Of a stretch of 64,000 nucleotides of DNA, positions 55,191 through 63,466 are shown in pieces. The stretch comes from Galbibacter marinus (GTDB lineage Bacteria > Bacteroidota > Bacteroidia > Flavobacteriales > Flavobacteriaceae), in contig NZ_AMSG01000012.1 of the NCBI RefSeq assembly GCF_000300875.1, forward strand, positions 20,456-84,455, in the 5' to 3' direction. A program made the translations under genes and the position numbers. Under the pieces are notes generated by a model. It saw only the letters and a program-made list of their open reading frames with translations. It had not been told where the DNA came from and made no database searches. Each line of letters starts with the position of its first letter. Position 1 is the first letter of the stretch.

Positions 55191-55835
55191 ATGAAGACAG
55201 TAATTACAATTGCTCTTTGGCTTATAAGCATCTTTTTCGCGTATCAGATTTATAATTCAGTAATGGAGCCTATTGAGTTTGACAGAGTTAAAAAAGAAAG
55301 ATATACCAAGGTGATTGATAAATTAAAAGACATCCGAGATGCTCAGGTAGCACACAGAAGGGTAACTGGAAAGTTTGCTAAAGATTTCCCAAGCTTAATT
55401 CAATTTATCGATACTGCTCAATTCACTATTACACAACAAAGAGACTCCTCTTTCATGGAATATGATAAAGTTTATCGTATTGACATGGAGAGAGAGGTAA
55501 GAATTATAGACACCTTAGGTTTTGTTTCAGTTAAAGATTCTTTATTTGGAGACGATTCATATAAAAACTTAGCAACTGTTCCATACGGTCAAAACAACGA
55601 GAAATTCGAAATGGAAGCCTCGACTATTGATGCCAATGGATTTAACGCACCTGTATTTGAAGTGAAAGTTGATAAGGCTATAGTACTATATGATCAACCA
55701 AAAGATCTTCTTTTTAATGAAAAAGCAGCTATTTCTGTAGAAGAGGTAAACGGCCCTGAAATAGTAGTAGGTAGTCTTACAAAAGTAAGCACAAATGCTA
55801 ACTGGCCACCTTATTATGACACTGAGAAAGAATAA
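55191..55835 (+). CDS. Hypothetical membrane-anchored protein, possibly pseudopilin-like
   Basis: A 214-residue protein I do not recognise with certainty. It begins MKTVITIALWLISIFFAYQIY, a single N-terminal membrane helix with short cytoplasmic side, then a long polar helix (YTKVIDKLKDIRDAQVAHR, TGKFAKDFPSLIQFID). This pattern resembles pilins and pseudopilins after their N-terminal helix, but there is no prepilin peptidase motif. The C-terminal half is beta-rich. Its stop overlaps the next gene by 20 bp, so the two products are probably coexpressed. A -7 element TAGATTTG (55153-55160) lies 30 nt upstream. Confidence 0.6.
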   Translation: MKTVITIALWLISIFFAYQIYNSVMEPIEFDRVKKERYTKVIDKLKDIRDAQVAHRRVTGKFAKDFPSLIQFIDTAQFTITQQRDSSFMEYDKVYRIDMEREVRIIDTLGFVSVKDSLFGDDSYKNLATVPYGQNNEKFEMEASTIDANGFNAPVFEVKVDKAIVLYDQPKDLLFNEKAAISVEEVNGPEIVVGSLTKVSTNANWPPYYDTEKE

Positions 55836-56646
55836 TACATTAAATAAAACACATAAAGAACTGTCCATTCAACTTGGTTTGAGTGGACTTTCTTTTTGTA
55901 TCCTAGACTCATCTACCAAAGAAATCCACTCACTTGACAATATCGAGCTGGAAAACACAACGGTCCCAGAGGACCTTATACCACATCTAGAAAACTGGTT
56001 TAATAAGCCAGAGAATCAAAACATGGCCTTTGACAAGGTTGTAGCTATTCATGAAAATGAGCTCTCAGCAGTGGTTCCAAAACCCTTATTTAACGAAAGC
56101 AATCTTTCTGATTACTTGAAATACGATGTCAAAATTCTTGAAAACGATTACTTGAGTTATGACGCCATTGGTCAGCACGAGATTTACAATGTCTATGTCC
56201 CCTTTACTAATGTAAACAATTACCTCTTTGAAAAATTTGGTGATTTTGAATACAAACACGCCTCTAGCATCCTAATTGAAACCTTAGTTAATCAGGCCAA
56301 AAAAGGTGACAAACCTACCCTATACGCCCATATTAGTAAAACACATTTTGAGATCATCGTCACCGATCAAAAGCAACTACGGCTCTACAATACCTTCACC
56401 TACCATCAAAAAGAGGATTTTATTTACTATCTCTTATTCACCATTGAGCAATTGAACTTAAATCCGGAAAAAGTAGCCGTTCACCTTTTAGGTCAAATCG
56501 ACGAGCAAAGTGAGCTTTACCAGATCGCCTATCAATACATTTTAGATGTAAAAATCGGAAATAGCCTACCTGCGGTCCAAGTTTTCAACAAGCACCTCAA
56601 CACCGAGGACCGTTTAAAATCCATGATCATACTAAATAGTTTTTAA
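55816..56646 (+). CDS. DUF3822 family protein, possibly actin-like fold
   Basis: A 276-residue cytoplasmic protein of DUF3822. The N-terminal strand-turn-strand (LSIQLGLSGLSFCILDSSTKEI) resembles the phosphate-1 region of actin-like proteins, and the later part KPTLYAHISKTHFEIIVTDQKQLRLYNTF resembles the second phosphate region of PilM-like proteins. The residues needed for nucleotide binding are not clearly kept, so the fold suggestion is inference. I chose the ATG at 55816; an ATG at 55795 is in frame too. It overlaps the upstream gene by 20 bp and touches rsmD (its last base is the first base of rsmD). Confidence 0.7.
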   Translation: MTLRKNNTLNKTHKELSIQLGLSGLSFCILDSSTKEIHSLDNIELENTTVPEDLIPHLENWFNKPENQNMAFDKVVAIHENELSAVVPKPLFNESNLSDYLKYDVKILENDYLSYDAIGQHEIYNVYVPFTNVNNYLFEKFGDFEYKHASSILIETLVNQAKKGDKPTLYAHISKTHFEIIVTDQKQLRLYNTFTYHQKEDFIYYLLFTIEQLNLNPEKVAVHLLGQIDEQSELYQIAYQYILDVKIGNSLPAVQVFNKHLNTEDRLKSMIILNSF

Positions 56647-57182
56647 TGCGCATTATTTCTGGGAAATACAAAGGAAAACGACTCATTGCACCTGCAAAAT
56701 TACCTGTTCGACCAACGACTGATTTTGCTAAGGAAGCTTTGTTTAACATTCTAAACAACCAATTCTATTTTGAGCAGTTACACATTATTGATCTCTTTGC
56801 AGGAACTGGAAACATCAGTTTTGAATTCGCAAGTAGAGGTGTAAAACAAGTAACCTCTGTGGATGCTCACTACGGCTGTATAAAGTACATCTCTAAAATT
56901 AAAGAAGAGTTATCCTTCCCTATCACACCGGTTAAAAGTGATGCATTTACCTACTTAGAAAAGACCCTAGCCAAGGCCGATATTATTTTTGCAGATCCGC
57001 CATACGATTTTACCAAAGAATCCTTTGCTAAAATCCCAAAGCTTGTTAAAGAAAGAGATTTGCTGTTAGAACAAGGTAGCCTTATTATCGAACATTCCAA
57101 GCACACTGATCTAAGCGATCTTGAAGGCTTTGTTCAGCAACGAAAATACGGTGGGAGTACTTTTAGCTTTTTTGAATTTTAA
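56646..57182 (+). CDS. rsmD: 16S rRNA (guanine(966)-N2)-methyltransferase RsmD
   Basis: A 178-residue SAM-dependent methyltransferase. It starts MRIISGKYKGKRLIAP, has the RPTTDFAKEALFNIL motif, the SAM-binding DLFAGTGNISFEFASRG near residue 49, and the catalytic ADPPY motif with D117, P118, P119 and Y120. It modifies G966 of 16S rRNA. The first base overlaps the DUF3822 stop (TAATG-like junction), so translation is coupled. Its stop abuts the 3' end of rnpB on the opposite strand. Confidence 0.94.
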   Translation: MRIISGKYKGKRLIAPAKLPVRPTTDFAKEALFNILNNQFYFEQLHIIDLFAGTGNISFEFASRGVKQVTSVDAHYGCIKYISKIKEELSFPITPVKSDAFTYLEKTLAKADIIFADPPYDFTKESFAKIPKLVKERDLLLEQGSLIIEHSKHTDLSDLEGFVQQRKYGGSTFSFFEF

Positions 57183-57183
57183 A

Positions 57184-57481
57184 AATAAGCAGGTCATAAG
57201 CCGGATTCTGTCCCCAAAAAAGAGTCCTTATCATTTATCTCGGTCTTGCATTGCTACAAGACTCTAGCCGCCTACCCTCTAACATCGGGCGCGTAACCCT
57301 CAAACATTAGTTTACATGACGTTGCACCGCATAGAGTTTACCTGATTTCACTACAGCATTACCTGTACTTGCTTTCTGTTGCACTTGTCCTAACCTTTCG
57401 GCCGACGGCTGTTAGCCGCTATGCTACGCTATGGTGTCCGGACTTTCCTCCATATTAATATGGCGATAAGGTGACCTGCTC
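57184..57481 (-). ncRNA. rnpB: RNase P RNA, class A
   Basis: On the minus strand the P1-forming ends AGCAGGTC (near 57473-57480) and GACCTGCT (57188-57195) pair. The conserved core GAGGAAAGTCCGGAC (5' region) and the 3' signature GACAGAATCCGGCTTATGACC are exact or nearly so, and a GGCTAACAGCCGTCGGCCGAAAGG segment is present. The length of about 295 nt is short for type A RNA, as is usual in Bacteroidota. A -7 element TACTTTTG (57485-57492) lies just upstream of the predicted 5' end. The 3' end runs into the rsmD stop codon. Confidence 0.95.
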
Positions 57482-57484
57482 GCG

Positions 57485-57492
57485 CAAAAGTA
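57485..57492 (-). promoter_or_regulatory. -7 element of rnpB
   Basis: TACTTTTG on the minus strand. A start four to six bases downstream gives the 5' end at the P1 helix. A -33 partner is not clear. Confidence 0.5.
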
Positions 57493-57566
57493 ATGTTTTA
57501 ACTCCTTTTGTTAATAACAAAATGTAAAATATGAGGTAAAATAAAGGTTTAAACAAGCAATTTCTT

Positions 57567-57574
57567 TACATTTG
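57567..57574 (+). promoter_or_regulatory. -7 element directly before dnaX
   Basis: TACATTTG ends 5 nt before the dnaX ATG at 57580, so a transcript from it would start about at the ATG. No clear -33 element. Confidence 0.45.
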
Positions 57575-57579
57575 TCTTA

Positions 57580-58665
57580 ATGGAACACTTCGTAGTATCT
57601 GCTAGAAAATACAGACCGAAAACCTTCAAGGATGTAGTTGGTCAACAGGCCATCACTAACACTTTACTCAACGCCATTGAAAACAATCATTTGGCACAAG
57701 CATTGCTGTTTTGTGGCCCCCGTGGAGTGGGAAAAACAACCTGTGCACGAATTCTAGCAAAAAAGATCAATGAGAAAAGTGCCCAAAGTGAAGATGAAGA
57801 TTTCGCCTTCAACATCTTTGAGCTCGATGCTGCTTCGAACAACTCAGTAGACGACATTAGAAACTTAATTGATCAAGTTCGTATTCCTCCACAGATAGGA
57901 ACTTACAAAGTGTATATCATCGATGAGGTACATATGTTATCCTCTGCGGCTTTTAATGCGTTTTTGAAAACCTTAGAGGAGCCACCAAAACACGCTATTT
58001 TCATCCTAGCCACAACGGAAAAACACAAAATAATTCCAACAATTCTCTCACGTTGCCAAATTTTTGATTTTAAGAGAATTACGGTTACTGATGCCAAAGA
58101 ATATTTAAAATACATTGCCGAGCAGCAAGGCGTGGAAGCAGAAGATGACGCACTTCATATCATTGCTCAAAAAGCTGATGGAGCGATGCGTGACGCTTTA
58201 TCCATCTTTGATCGCGTTGTTAGTTTCTCAGGAAAGAATCTCACAAGACAAGCTGTTACTGAGAATCTTAACGTACTTGATTACCAAACGTATTTTGAAG
58301 CTACCGATTACATACTGGAGGGCAACATTCCAGAGTTACTAATTTCATTTAACCATATCCTTTCATTAGGATTCGACGCTCAGCATTATATCAATGGTTT
58401 AGCATCCCACTTTAGAGACCTTTTGGTGTGCCAAAATCAAGCAACCATTAGTCTACTTGAAGTTGGCGAACAGGCAAAACAAAAATATCTAGAGCAAAGT
58501 AAAAAAGCTTCAAGGACATTTTTAATCGAAGGAATCGATAAAGCCAATACCTGTGATATTCAATATCGCGGCAGTAAAAATCAACGGCTATTAGTCGAAC
58601 TTTGCCTGATGCAACTAGCCTCTATCAATTATGATGGAGAAAAAAAAAAGCTAAACAATTCATAA
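57580..58665 (+). CDS. dnaX: DNA polymerase III gamma subunit (dnaX zero frame)
   Basis: The clamp-loader ATPase part of DnaX, 361 residues in the zero frame. It starts MEHFVVSARKYRPKTFKDVVGQQ, has Walker A GPRGVGKTTCARIL near residue 47, the DEVHMLS sequence near 116 (Walker B), and SRC in the sensor region at LSRCQIFDFKRI. After domain III it reaches LMQLASINYDGEKKKLNNS and stops. The family normally continues as GEKKK plus about 200 residues, so the stop directly follows a run of ten A and a slippery A AAA AAG heptamer (58644-58650). The zero-frame product would be a gamma-like short form. Confidence 0.93.
   Translation: MEHFVVSARKYRPKTFKDVVGQQAITNTLLNAIENNHLAQALLFCGPRGVGKTTCARILAKKINEKSAQSEDEDFAFNIFELDAASNNSVDDIRNLIDQVRIPPQIGTYKVYIIDEVHMLSSAAFNAFLKTLEEPPKHAIFILATTEKHKIIPTILSRCQIFDFKRITVTDAKEYLKYIAEQQGVEAEDDALHIIAQKADGAMRDALSIFDRVVSFSGKNLTRQAVTENLNVLDYQTYFEATDYILEGNIPELLISFNHILSLGFDAQHYINGLASHFRDLLVCQNQATISLLEVGEQAKQKYLEQSKKASRTFLIEGIDKANTCDIQYRGSKNQRLLVELCLMQLASINYDGEKKKLNNS
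58640..58650 (+). other. A10 slippery run in dnaX (-1 shift or slippage site)
   Basis: Ten consecutive A at 58640-58649 are followed by G; in the zero frame the last seven bases read A AAA AAG, the heptamer used for programmed -1 frameshifting in Escherichia coli dnaX. A zero-frame stop follows 13 nt later. No strong hairpin is visible just downstream. Confidence 0.75.
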
Positions 58666-59303
58666 GACCAGCTCGCAGTATTGGATCTCAGGCTACGGTT
58701 GCCAAGGTGAAAAATACTACAGAAAAACCCATTGCACAAGCTCAGCCAACCGCTCAACCTCTCCGAACCACTCAGAAAACTGAGCATCTTAAACCAACTC
58801 AGAATTCTTCCCCCAAGGTAAGGACAAATCCAAATGCTGCCAACAGAGTATCCGCCTTGTCACTCTCTGGCATCAGGAAGAAAAGAGAGCTTGAGCAAGC
58901 CAAAAAGCAACAAGTAACTGACCCAGATGATCTTCCAAGTGAGTCCTTTACGGAATCTAGCCTACAAAAACACTGGGAAGACTATGTGGCGCTGATTGAC
59001 AAAGAAGGGCGTAAAATCCTTGGTTCAGCATTAGGCTCTACTACTCCATATAAAAAAGATGATCACATCATCTTAATTGAGCTTGCCAATGATACATTAA
59101 AAAAAGAGGTAGAAAGCGATCAATTTCCGCTGATGGAATACCTAAAAAAGTCAATGAATAATTATCAATTAGAACTTGAAATTACCGTTAATGAATCCAT
59201 CACCCAGAAATACCATTTCACCGCAGAGGAGAAATATGCTAAACTTCAAGAACTAAATCCGCTCATTGACCAATTGCGAAAAGAATTTGATTTGGATCTT
59301 TAA
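58650..59303 (+). CDS. dnaX: DnaX tau-specific C-terminus (-1 frame)
   Basis: In the -1 frame the open stretch from GCT at 58650-58652 gives AKQFIRPARSIGSQATVAKVKN and runs without a stop to 59301-59303, 217 residues. A DnaX of 574 residues results when joined after K357, the usual size of a flavobacterial tau. The middle is low-complexity (proline, threonine, glutamine), and the C-terminal domain (KHWEDYVALIDKEGRKILGSAL, HIILIELANDTLKKEV) resembles the family C-terminus. A separate start by GTG at 58707 is possible but not expected. Either frameshifting, transcriptional slippage or a sequencing indel explains the split. Confidence 0.8.
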   Translation, partial: AKQFIRPARSIGSQATVAKVKNTTEKPIAQAQPTAQPLRTTQKTEHLKPTQNSSPKVRTNPNAANRVSALSLSGIRKKRELEQAKKQQVTDPDDLPSESFTESSLQKHWEDYVALIDKEGRKILGSALGSTTPYKKDDHIILIELANDTLKKEVESDQFPLMEYLKKSMNNYQLELEITVNESITQKYHFTAEEKYAKLQELNPLIDQLRKEFDLDL

Positions 59304-59351
59304 TTTTCGCATTCCTTTTTCAAGTCCTATATTTGCTTAAAATCATTGCTT

Positions 59352-59933
59352 ATGTTAGGCTTAAAACTTCCTACCGACCCACGCTGGGTAAATATTGTTG
59401 AGAAGAACATCGAAGAGATTCTTACCGACCACGCATTCTGTGAACAAAAAGCGGCAAGCACTGCTATATCCTTCATTGTACAATTTCCAGAACATACAGA
59501 GTTGGTTCAAGAAATGACTGCACTGGTAAAAGAAGAAATCAGTCATTTCAAAATGGTCCATGATAAAATTGTGGCCCGTGGTTGGGTTTTAGGCCGAGAT
59601 AGAAAGGATGAATACGTCAATAAACTAATGACCTTCTTTCCAAAAGGAGGCAGTAGAACAGAGTTTTTAGTAAACCGCCTCTTATATGCAGCACTTATTG
59701 AGGCCAGAAGCTGCGAACGCTTCCGATTGTTATCTCAAGAGTTAAAGGAAGAAGAACTCAGGGAATTTTACAGAAATTTAATGGTGAGTGAAGCCAACCA
59801 TTACACTATGTTTTTAGGATTTGCACGTAAGTACCAAGAGGTAGATGTGGTGAACAAAAAATGGCAAGACCTTTTAGAATTTGAGGCACAAATTATGAAA
59901 GATCTTGGAAAACAAGAAACCATCCACGGTTAA
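59352..59933 (+). CDS. miaE: tRNA 2-methylthio-N6-isopentenyladenosine hydroxylase MiaE
   Basis: A 193-residue non-haem diiron hydroxylase that hydroxylates ms2i6A37 of tRNA. Ferritin-like iron ligands are seen in NIEEILTDHAFCEQKAA, LVKEEISHFKMVHDKI (ExxH), YAALIEARSCERF and VSEANHYTMFL (ExxH). It starts MLGLKLPTDPRWVN at the ATG at 59352; an upstream TTG in frame is ignored. A -7 element TATATTTG lies about 16 nt upstream. It converges with ppx with only 10 bp between the stops. Confidence 0.9.
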   Translation: MLGLKLPTDPRWVNIVEKNIEEILTDHAFCEQKAASTAISFIVQFPEHTELVQEMTALVKEEISHFKMVHDKIVARGWVLGRDRKDEYVNKLMTFFPKGGSRTEFLVNRLLYAALIEARSCERFRLLSQELKEEELREFYRNLMVSEANHYTMFLGFARKYQEVDVVNKKWQDLLEFEAQIMKDLGKQETIHG

Positions 59934-59943
59934 ACCGAATTAG

Positions 59944-60861
59944 TTAGTTCTCTAAATAACTATTTACTTGATTTTTTTGCTGACTATACAGTAGCTTTAT
60001 AATCCCGTCAGAGAGACCTATTTTTGGAACGTGTAACTTTTTCGCACCACTCCATTTAAAGGCATTGAGATAAATCTGAGCCGCTGGGATGATAACATCC
60101 GCCCTATCGGGGTTAAGCCCTAAGTCAGCAATCCGCTGTTCATAAGTCAGCTCCTGAAGAAACTGATACTGTGAATTCAAATAGACATACGACAAGGCTT
60201 CACCGGGCTTACTTGCTGACATTTTAAAGAGTTTATTGATGTTCCCACCCGAACCGATAATATCAATTTTCTTATACCTTTTAGATGCCTTGGTGATCCA
60301 CTTTTGAATCTCCGACCAAGTTTGTTTACTAATCATCTCATTTAAAAGGCGTACCGTTCCAACTTTAAAGGATTTAGATTCTACAATTTTACCACAATCA
60401 AATATGGTAAATTCTGTACTTCCTCCACCTACATCAACATAGAGATAAGTTTTTTCTTTGTCCAATAAACTATATAGATCCGTAGAGGCAATAATGGCCG
60501 CTTCTTTTTTACCATCGATAATTTCAATATCAATACCAGCTTTTTGTCGGATGATATCAACGAGTTCATTTCCATTGTTAGCCTCCCTCATAGCAGAAGT
60601 CGCACAAGCCATATAATGTTCAACGCCATGAACTCTCATTAACAACTTAAATGACTTCATGGTGTCGATAATTCGACTAGCATTTAGTTTTGAAATCTCA
60701 CCCACAGTAAAGGAGTCTTCTCCTAATCGAACAGGAACACGTACTAAAGCGCTTTTTTTAAACTGCGTAGGACTATCAGGATACTCTATCACGTTATTAA
60801 TCAGTAGTCTGACGGCATTGGAACCAATATCGATGGCAGCAAACTTTCGTATTTTCAACAT
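59944..60861 (-). CDS. Exopolyphosphatase / Ppx-GppA phosphatase
   Basis: A 305-residue sugar kinase/actin-fold phosphatase that degrades polyphosphate or pppGpp. Motifs are AAIDIGSNAVRLLI near residue 7 (phosphate 1), KEAAIIASTDL, YLYVDVGGGSTEFTIF near 130 and IDIIGSGGNINKL. It lacks the C-terminal extra domains of the enterobacterial long Ppx, so the short form. I chose the ATG at 60859-60861 (MLKIRKFAAID); upstream in-frame codons overlap the ppk1 gene. It ends the sixA-ppk1-ppx operon, with 7 bp between ppk1 and ppx. Confidence 0.9.
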   Translation of the reverse strand: MLKIRKFAAIDIGSNAVRLLINNVIEYPDSPTQFKKSALVRVPVRLGEDSFTVGEISKLNASRIIDTMKSFKLLMRVHGVEHYMACATSAMREANNGNELVDIIRQKAGIDIEIIDGKKEAAIIASTDLYSLLDKEKTYLYVDVGGGSTEFTIFDCGKIVESKSFKVGTVRLLNEMISKQTWSEIQKWITKASKRYKKIDIIGSGGNINKLFKMSASKPGEALSYVYLNSQYQFLQELTYEQRIADLGLNPDRADVIIPAAQIYLNAFKWSGAKKLHVPKIGLSDGIIKLLYSQQKNQVNSYLEN

Positions 60862-60868
60862 CAACTCC

Positions 60869-62977
60869 TTATTTTTTAGTAGAGCCCTTATCAAAGATCT
60901 CTTTCTTTTTCACATAATAATCATAGGTAGCGAATTGTGAGCGAACCTTTTCACCATTAGGCTTTCTATAGGCATTATCCTGTTTTTCACTAAAGATTCT
61001 AGCCTTCACATTATCCTTCCAACAGATATCGAAGGTGTCCAAAAGTTCTTTCTTAATATCCTCATCGTAAATAGGACAACCCACCTCTACTCTGAAATCT
61101 AAATTTCTAGTCATCCAGTCCGCAGAAGAGATATACATCTTTGGATCCCCCGCATTACCAAATATGAACAATCTAGGGTGCTCTAAAAATCTGTCCACAA
61201 TACTAATGGCTTCAATGTTCTCACTCATGCCAGAAACCCCAGGAATTAAACAACAAATTCCTCTGATTATCAGCTGCACCTGAACACCATTTCTACTAGC
61301 CTCATAGAGCTTATCCACCATATCATAACTGGTAAAACTATTCATCTTAATCTTAATAAACCCTGGTTTACCAGCCTTGACATTCTCAATTTCCTTATCA
61401 ATCAATTTAATGAAGGCTCTTCTGGTATAGTGTGGAGAGACGATCAAGTGCTTGTACTTTTTAATTTTATAATTGGTTTCAAAAAAGTCAAAGACCTTGT
61501 TGAGCTCCTTTAAAATAGCTTGATCAGCGGTAAATAAAGTATAATCGGTATATATTTTAGCCGTAGACTCATTAAAGTTCCCAGTACTTATAAATCCATA
61601 ACGTTTAAGTTTACCCTTTTCTTCAAGTCGTTCGATCACACATATTTTACTGTGAACCTTCAAGCCCTGAACACCAAAGATCATCTTCACCCCTTCTGAT
61701 TGCAATTGTTCAGCATATTCAATATTGGCCTGCTCATCGAAACGAGCTTGCAATTCTATTTGAACCGTAACATCCTTACCGTTTTTAGCGGCGTTAGCCA
61801 AGGCACTTGCTACTTGTGAATTTTCAGCAAGTCGGTAAACTGTAATCTTAATACTCTTAACCTGGGGATCAATAGCTGCTTCTCTTAAAAACCGCACCAC
61901 GTTTGAAAAGGTATGATAGGGTGCGTATTGTAAGTGATCCTTTTTAGATATCGCAGCAAACAAACTCCCCTGATGACTTAGTCCATGAACAGGTAAAGGT
62001 GGAAATTTCTCATACATCAAATCCTTTCTGCCTAAGCTAGGAAATCCCATATAATCCCTTCGATTGTGATAACGCCCTCCTGGGATAACGCTATCTGTAT
62101 CATCAACTCGCATTTTCTCTTTTAAAAACTTCAAAGTATCGGGTTCGATCTCTTTGTCGTACACAAAACGAACAGGTTCACTGATTTTTCGATTCTTTAC
62201 ACTTGATGAGATTTTCTCGATAAAACTCATACTCAAATCACTATCGATATCAAGTTCTGCATCACGAGTGATTTTTATCATATGAGCTGATAAGGATTCA
62301 TAATCAAATATGTTGAATATACTATTCAAACAATATCTAATTAAGTCGTCCAATATAATTAAATACTGTCGATCCCCTTGATTTGGAAGGACCACAAAAC
62401 GATCGATGGTCTTAGGAATCTCTACCAAGGCATAACGAACAACTTTAGGAGCTTCTTCACTTACCTCCTCATGATGTTTCATAATCAATTTCACGGCAAG
62501 ATATCCTGCGCTATCCTTAAGATTTGGGATCTCATCCAAATCATTAAGTAAAATAGTTACTAATGATGGACTTACTTTTTCGTAAAAATATTCTTTGATG
62601 AATTTACATTGATCCTCACTAACCTCATCTTCATTGATAATAAAAATATTCTGGTTCTCAAGCTCCTTTTCAATATCACTTAGAATTTTTAAACTCTCGG
62701 TTTGCTGGTTAATCACAATCTGAGTGATTTCCTCCATGAGATCCTTAGCCTTTGCACCACCTAAAACACTTTTCCCTGTCTTGCCCGACAAGGCGATTCT
62801 TTTAACCGTGGCATAGCGTACTTTAAAAAATTCATCAAGATTATTAGAGAAAATTCCTAGAAACCGAAGTCGTTCAATAAGTGGGACACTAGGGTCAGCA
62901 GCCTCCTGTAAGACTCTTGCATTAAAATGTAACCAGCTTATTTCTCTATTTATGTATTGGTTTTTTTCTTGATCCAT
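60869..62977 (-). CDS. ppk1: Polyphosphate kinase 1
   Basis: A 702-residue enzyme that makes polyphosphate from ATP. The N-terminal domain begins INREISWLHFNARVLQEA. The catalytic histidine is in LKVHSKICVIER near residue 440; the ATP and phosphate motifs include FISTGNFNESTAKIYTDYTLFTA and FIKIKMNSFTSYDMVDKLYEAS, with LFIFGNAGDPKMYISSADWMTRNLDFRVEV near the end. The length is normal. The gene starts directly at the sixA stop with no gap, and is followed by ppx 7 bp later, so polyphosphate making and breaking enzymes share a transcript. Confidence 0.96.
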   Translation of the reverse strand: MDQEKNQYINREISWLHFNARVLQEAADPSVPLIERLRFLGIFSNNLDEFFKVRYATVKRIALSGKTGKSVLGGAKAKDLMEEITQIVINQQTESLKILSDIEKELENQNIFIINEDEVSEDQCKFIKEYFYEKVSPSLVTILLNDLDEIPNLKDSAGYLAVKLIMKHHEEVSEEAPKVVRYALVEIPKTIDRFVVLPNQGDRQYLIILDDLIRYCLNSIFNIFDYESLSAHMIKITRDAELDIDSDLSMSFIEKISSSVKNRKISEPVRFVYDKEIEPDTLKFLKEKMRVDDTDSVIPGGRYHNRRDYMGFPSLGRKDLMYEKFPPLPVHGLSHQGSLFAAISKKDHLQYAPYHTFSNVVRFLREAAIDPQVKSIKITVYRLAENSQVASALANAAKNGKDVTVQIELQARFDEQANIEYAEQLQSEGVKMIFGVQGLKVHSKICVIERLEEKGKLKRYGFISTGNFNESTAKIYTDYTLFTADQAILKELNKVFDFFETNYKIKKYKHLIVSPHYTRRAFIKLIDKEIENVKAGKPGFIKIKMNSFTSYDMVDKLYEASRNGVQVQLIIRGICCLIPGVSGMSENIEAISIVDRFLEHPRLFIFGNAGDPKMYISSADWMTRNLDFRVEVGCPIYDEDIKKELLDTFDICWKDNVKARIFSEKQDNAYRKPNGEKVRSQFATYDYYVKKKEIFDKGSTKK

Positions 62978-63466
62978 TTATTGTAATAGCTTTGGAAATA
63001 CGACGATTTCGGTTAGACCTTTATTTAATTGTTCCCAACGGGGCACCTCAAACTTCATTTGTACAACTCCAGATGTGGGTAGATTATCGATGGGTTTGCT
63101 TCCCAAAAAATTAGAAATTGATGTAAATGCGGGGTTGTGACCAAAAATCATAACACGATCATAGTCCTCGCTTAAATTTTTTATAAACCTTATTATAGGC
63201 TGATCAGAAAAACTATATAGCGTTTCAGATATCATAACCTTTTTAGGATCCACATTTAAACCACGCATAAAAATCATAGCGGTGTGTAATGCACGATTCG
63301 CAGCACTGCTATAGACCAATTCTGGTACCTCAATTCTTTCTCTTAGATAATTCGATACACTCCCAGCATCCTTTATCCCACGATTTGACAAGGGTCGGTC
63401 TCTATCCGAAACATCCCGATAATCCCAAGATGATTTTCCGTGTCTTATTAGAATAACTTCCTTCAT
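62978..63466 (-). CDS. SixA-like histidine phosphatase
   Basis: A 162-residue histidine phosphatase superfamily protein. The catalytic motif RHG is at residues 8-10 (LIRHGKSSWDYRDVSDRDRPLSNRG) and the second conserved histidine is in MIFGHNPAFTSISNFL. It resembles SixA, which removes phosphate from histidine in phosphorelay proteins, but the substrate is not shown. It leads the polyphosphate operon; its stop touches the ppk1 start. A link to polyphosphate metabolism is inference from operon order. Confidence 0.88.
   Translation of the reverse strand: MKEVILIRHGKSSWDYRDVSDRDRPLSNRGIKDAGSVSNYLRERIEVPELVYSSAANRALHTAMIFMRGLNVDPKKVMISETLYSFSDQPIIRFIKNLSEDYDRVMIFGHNPAFTSISNFLGSKPIDNLPTSGVVQMKFEVPRWEQLNKGLTEIVVFPKLLQ

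Noticed and set aside
58707..59303. Independent gene starting with GTG at 58707
   Set aside because: The frame is open further upstream to the slippery run, and the content matches the DnaX tau tail, so a separate gene is unlikely.
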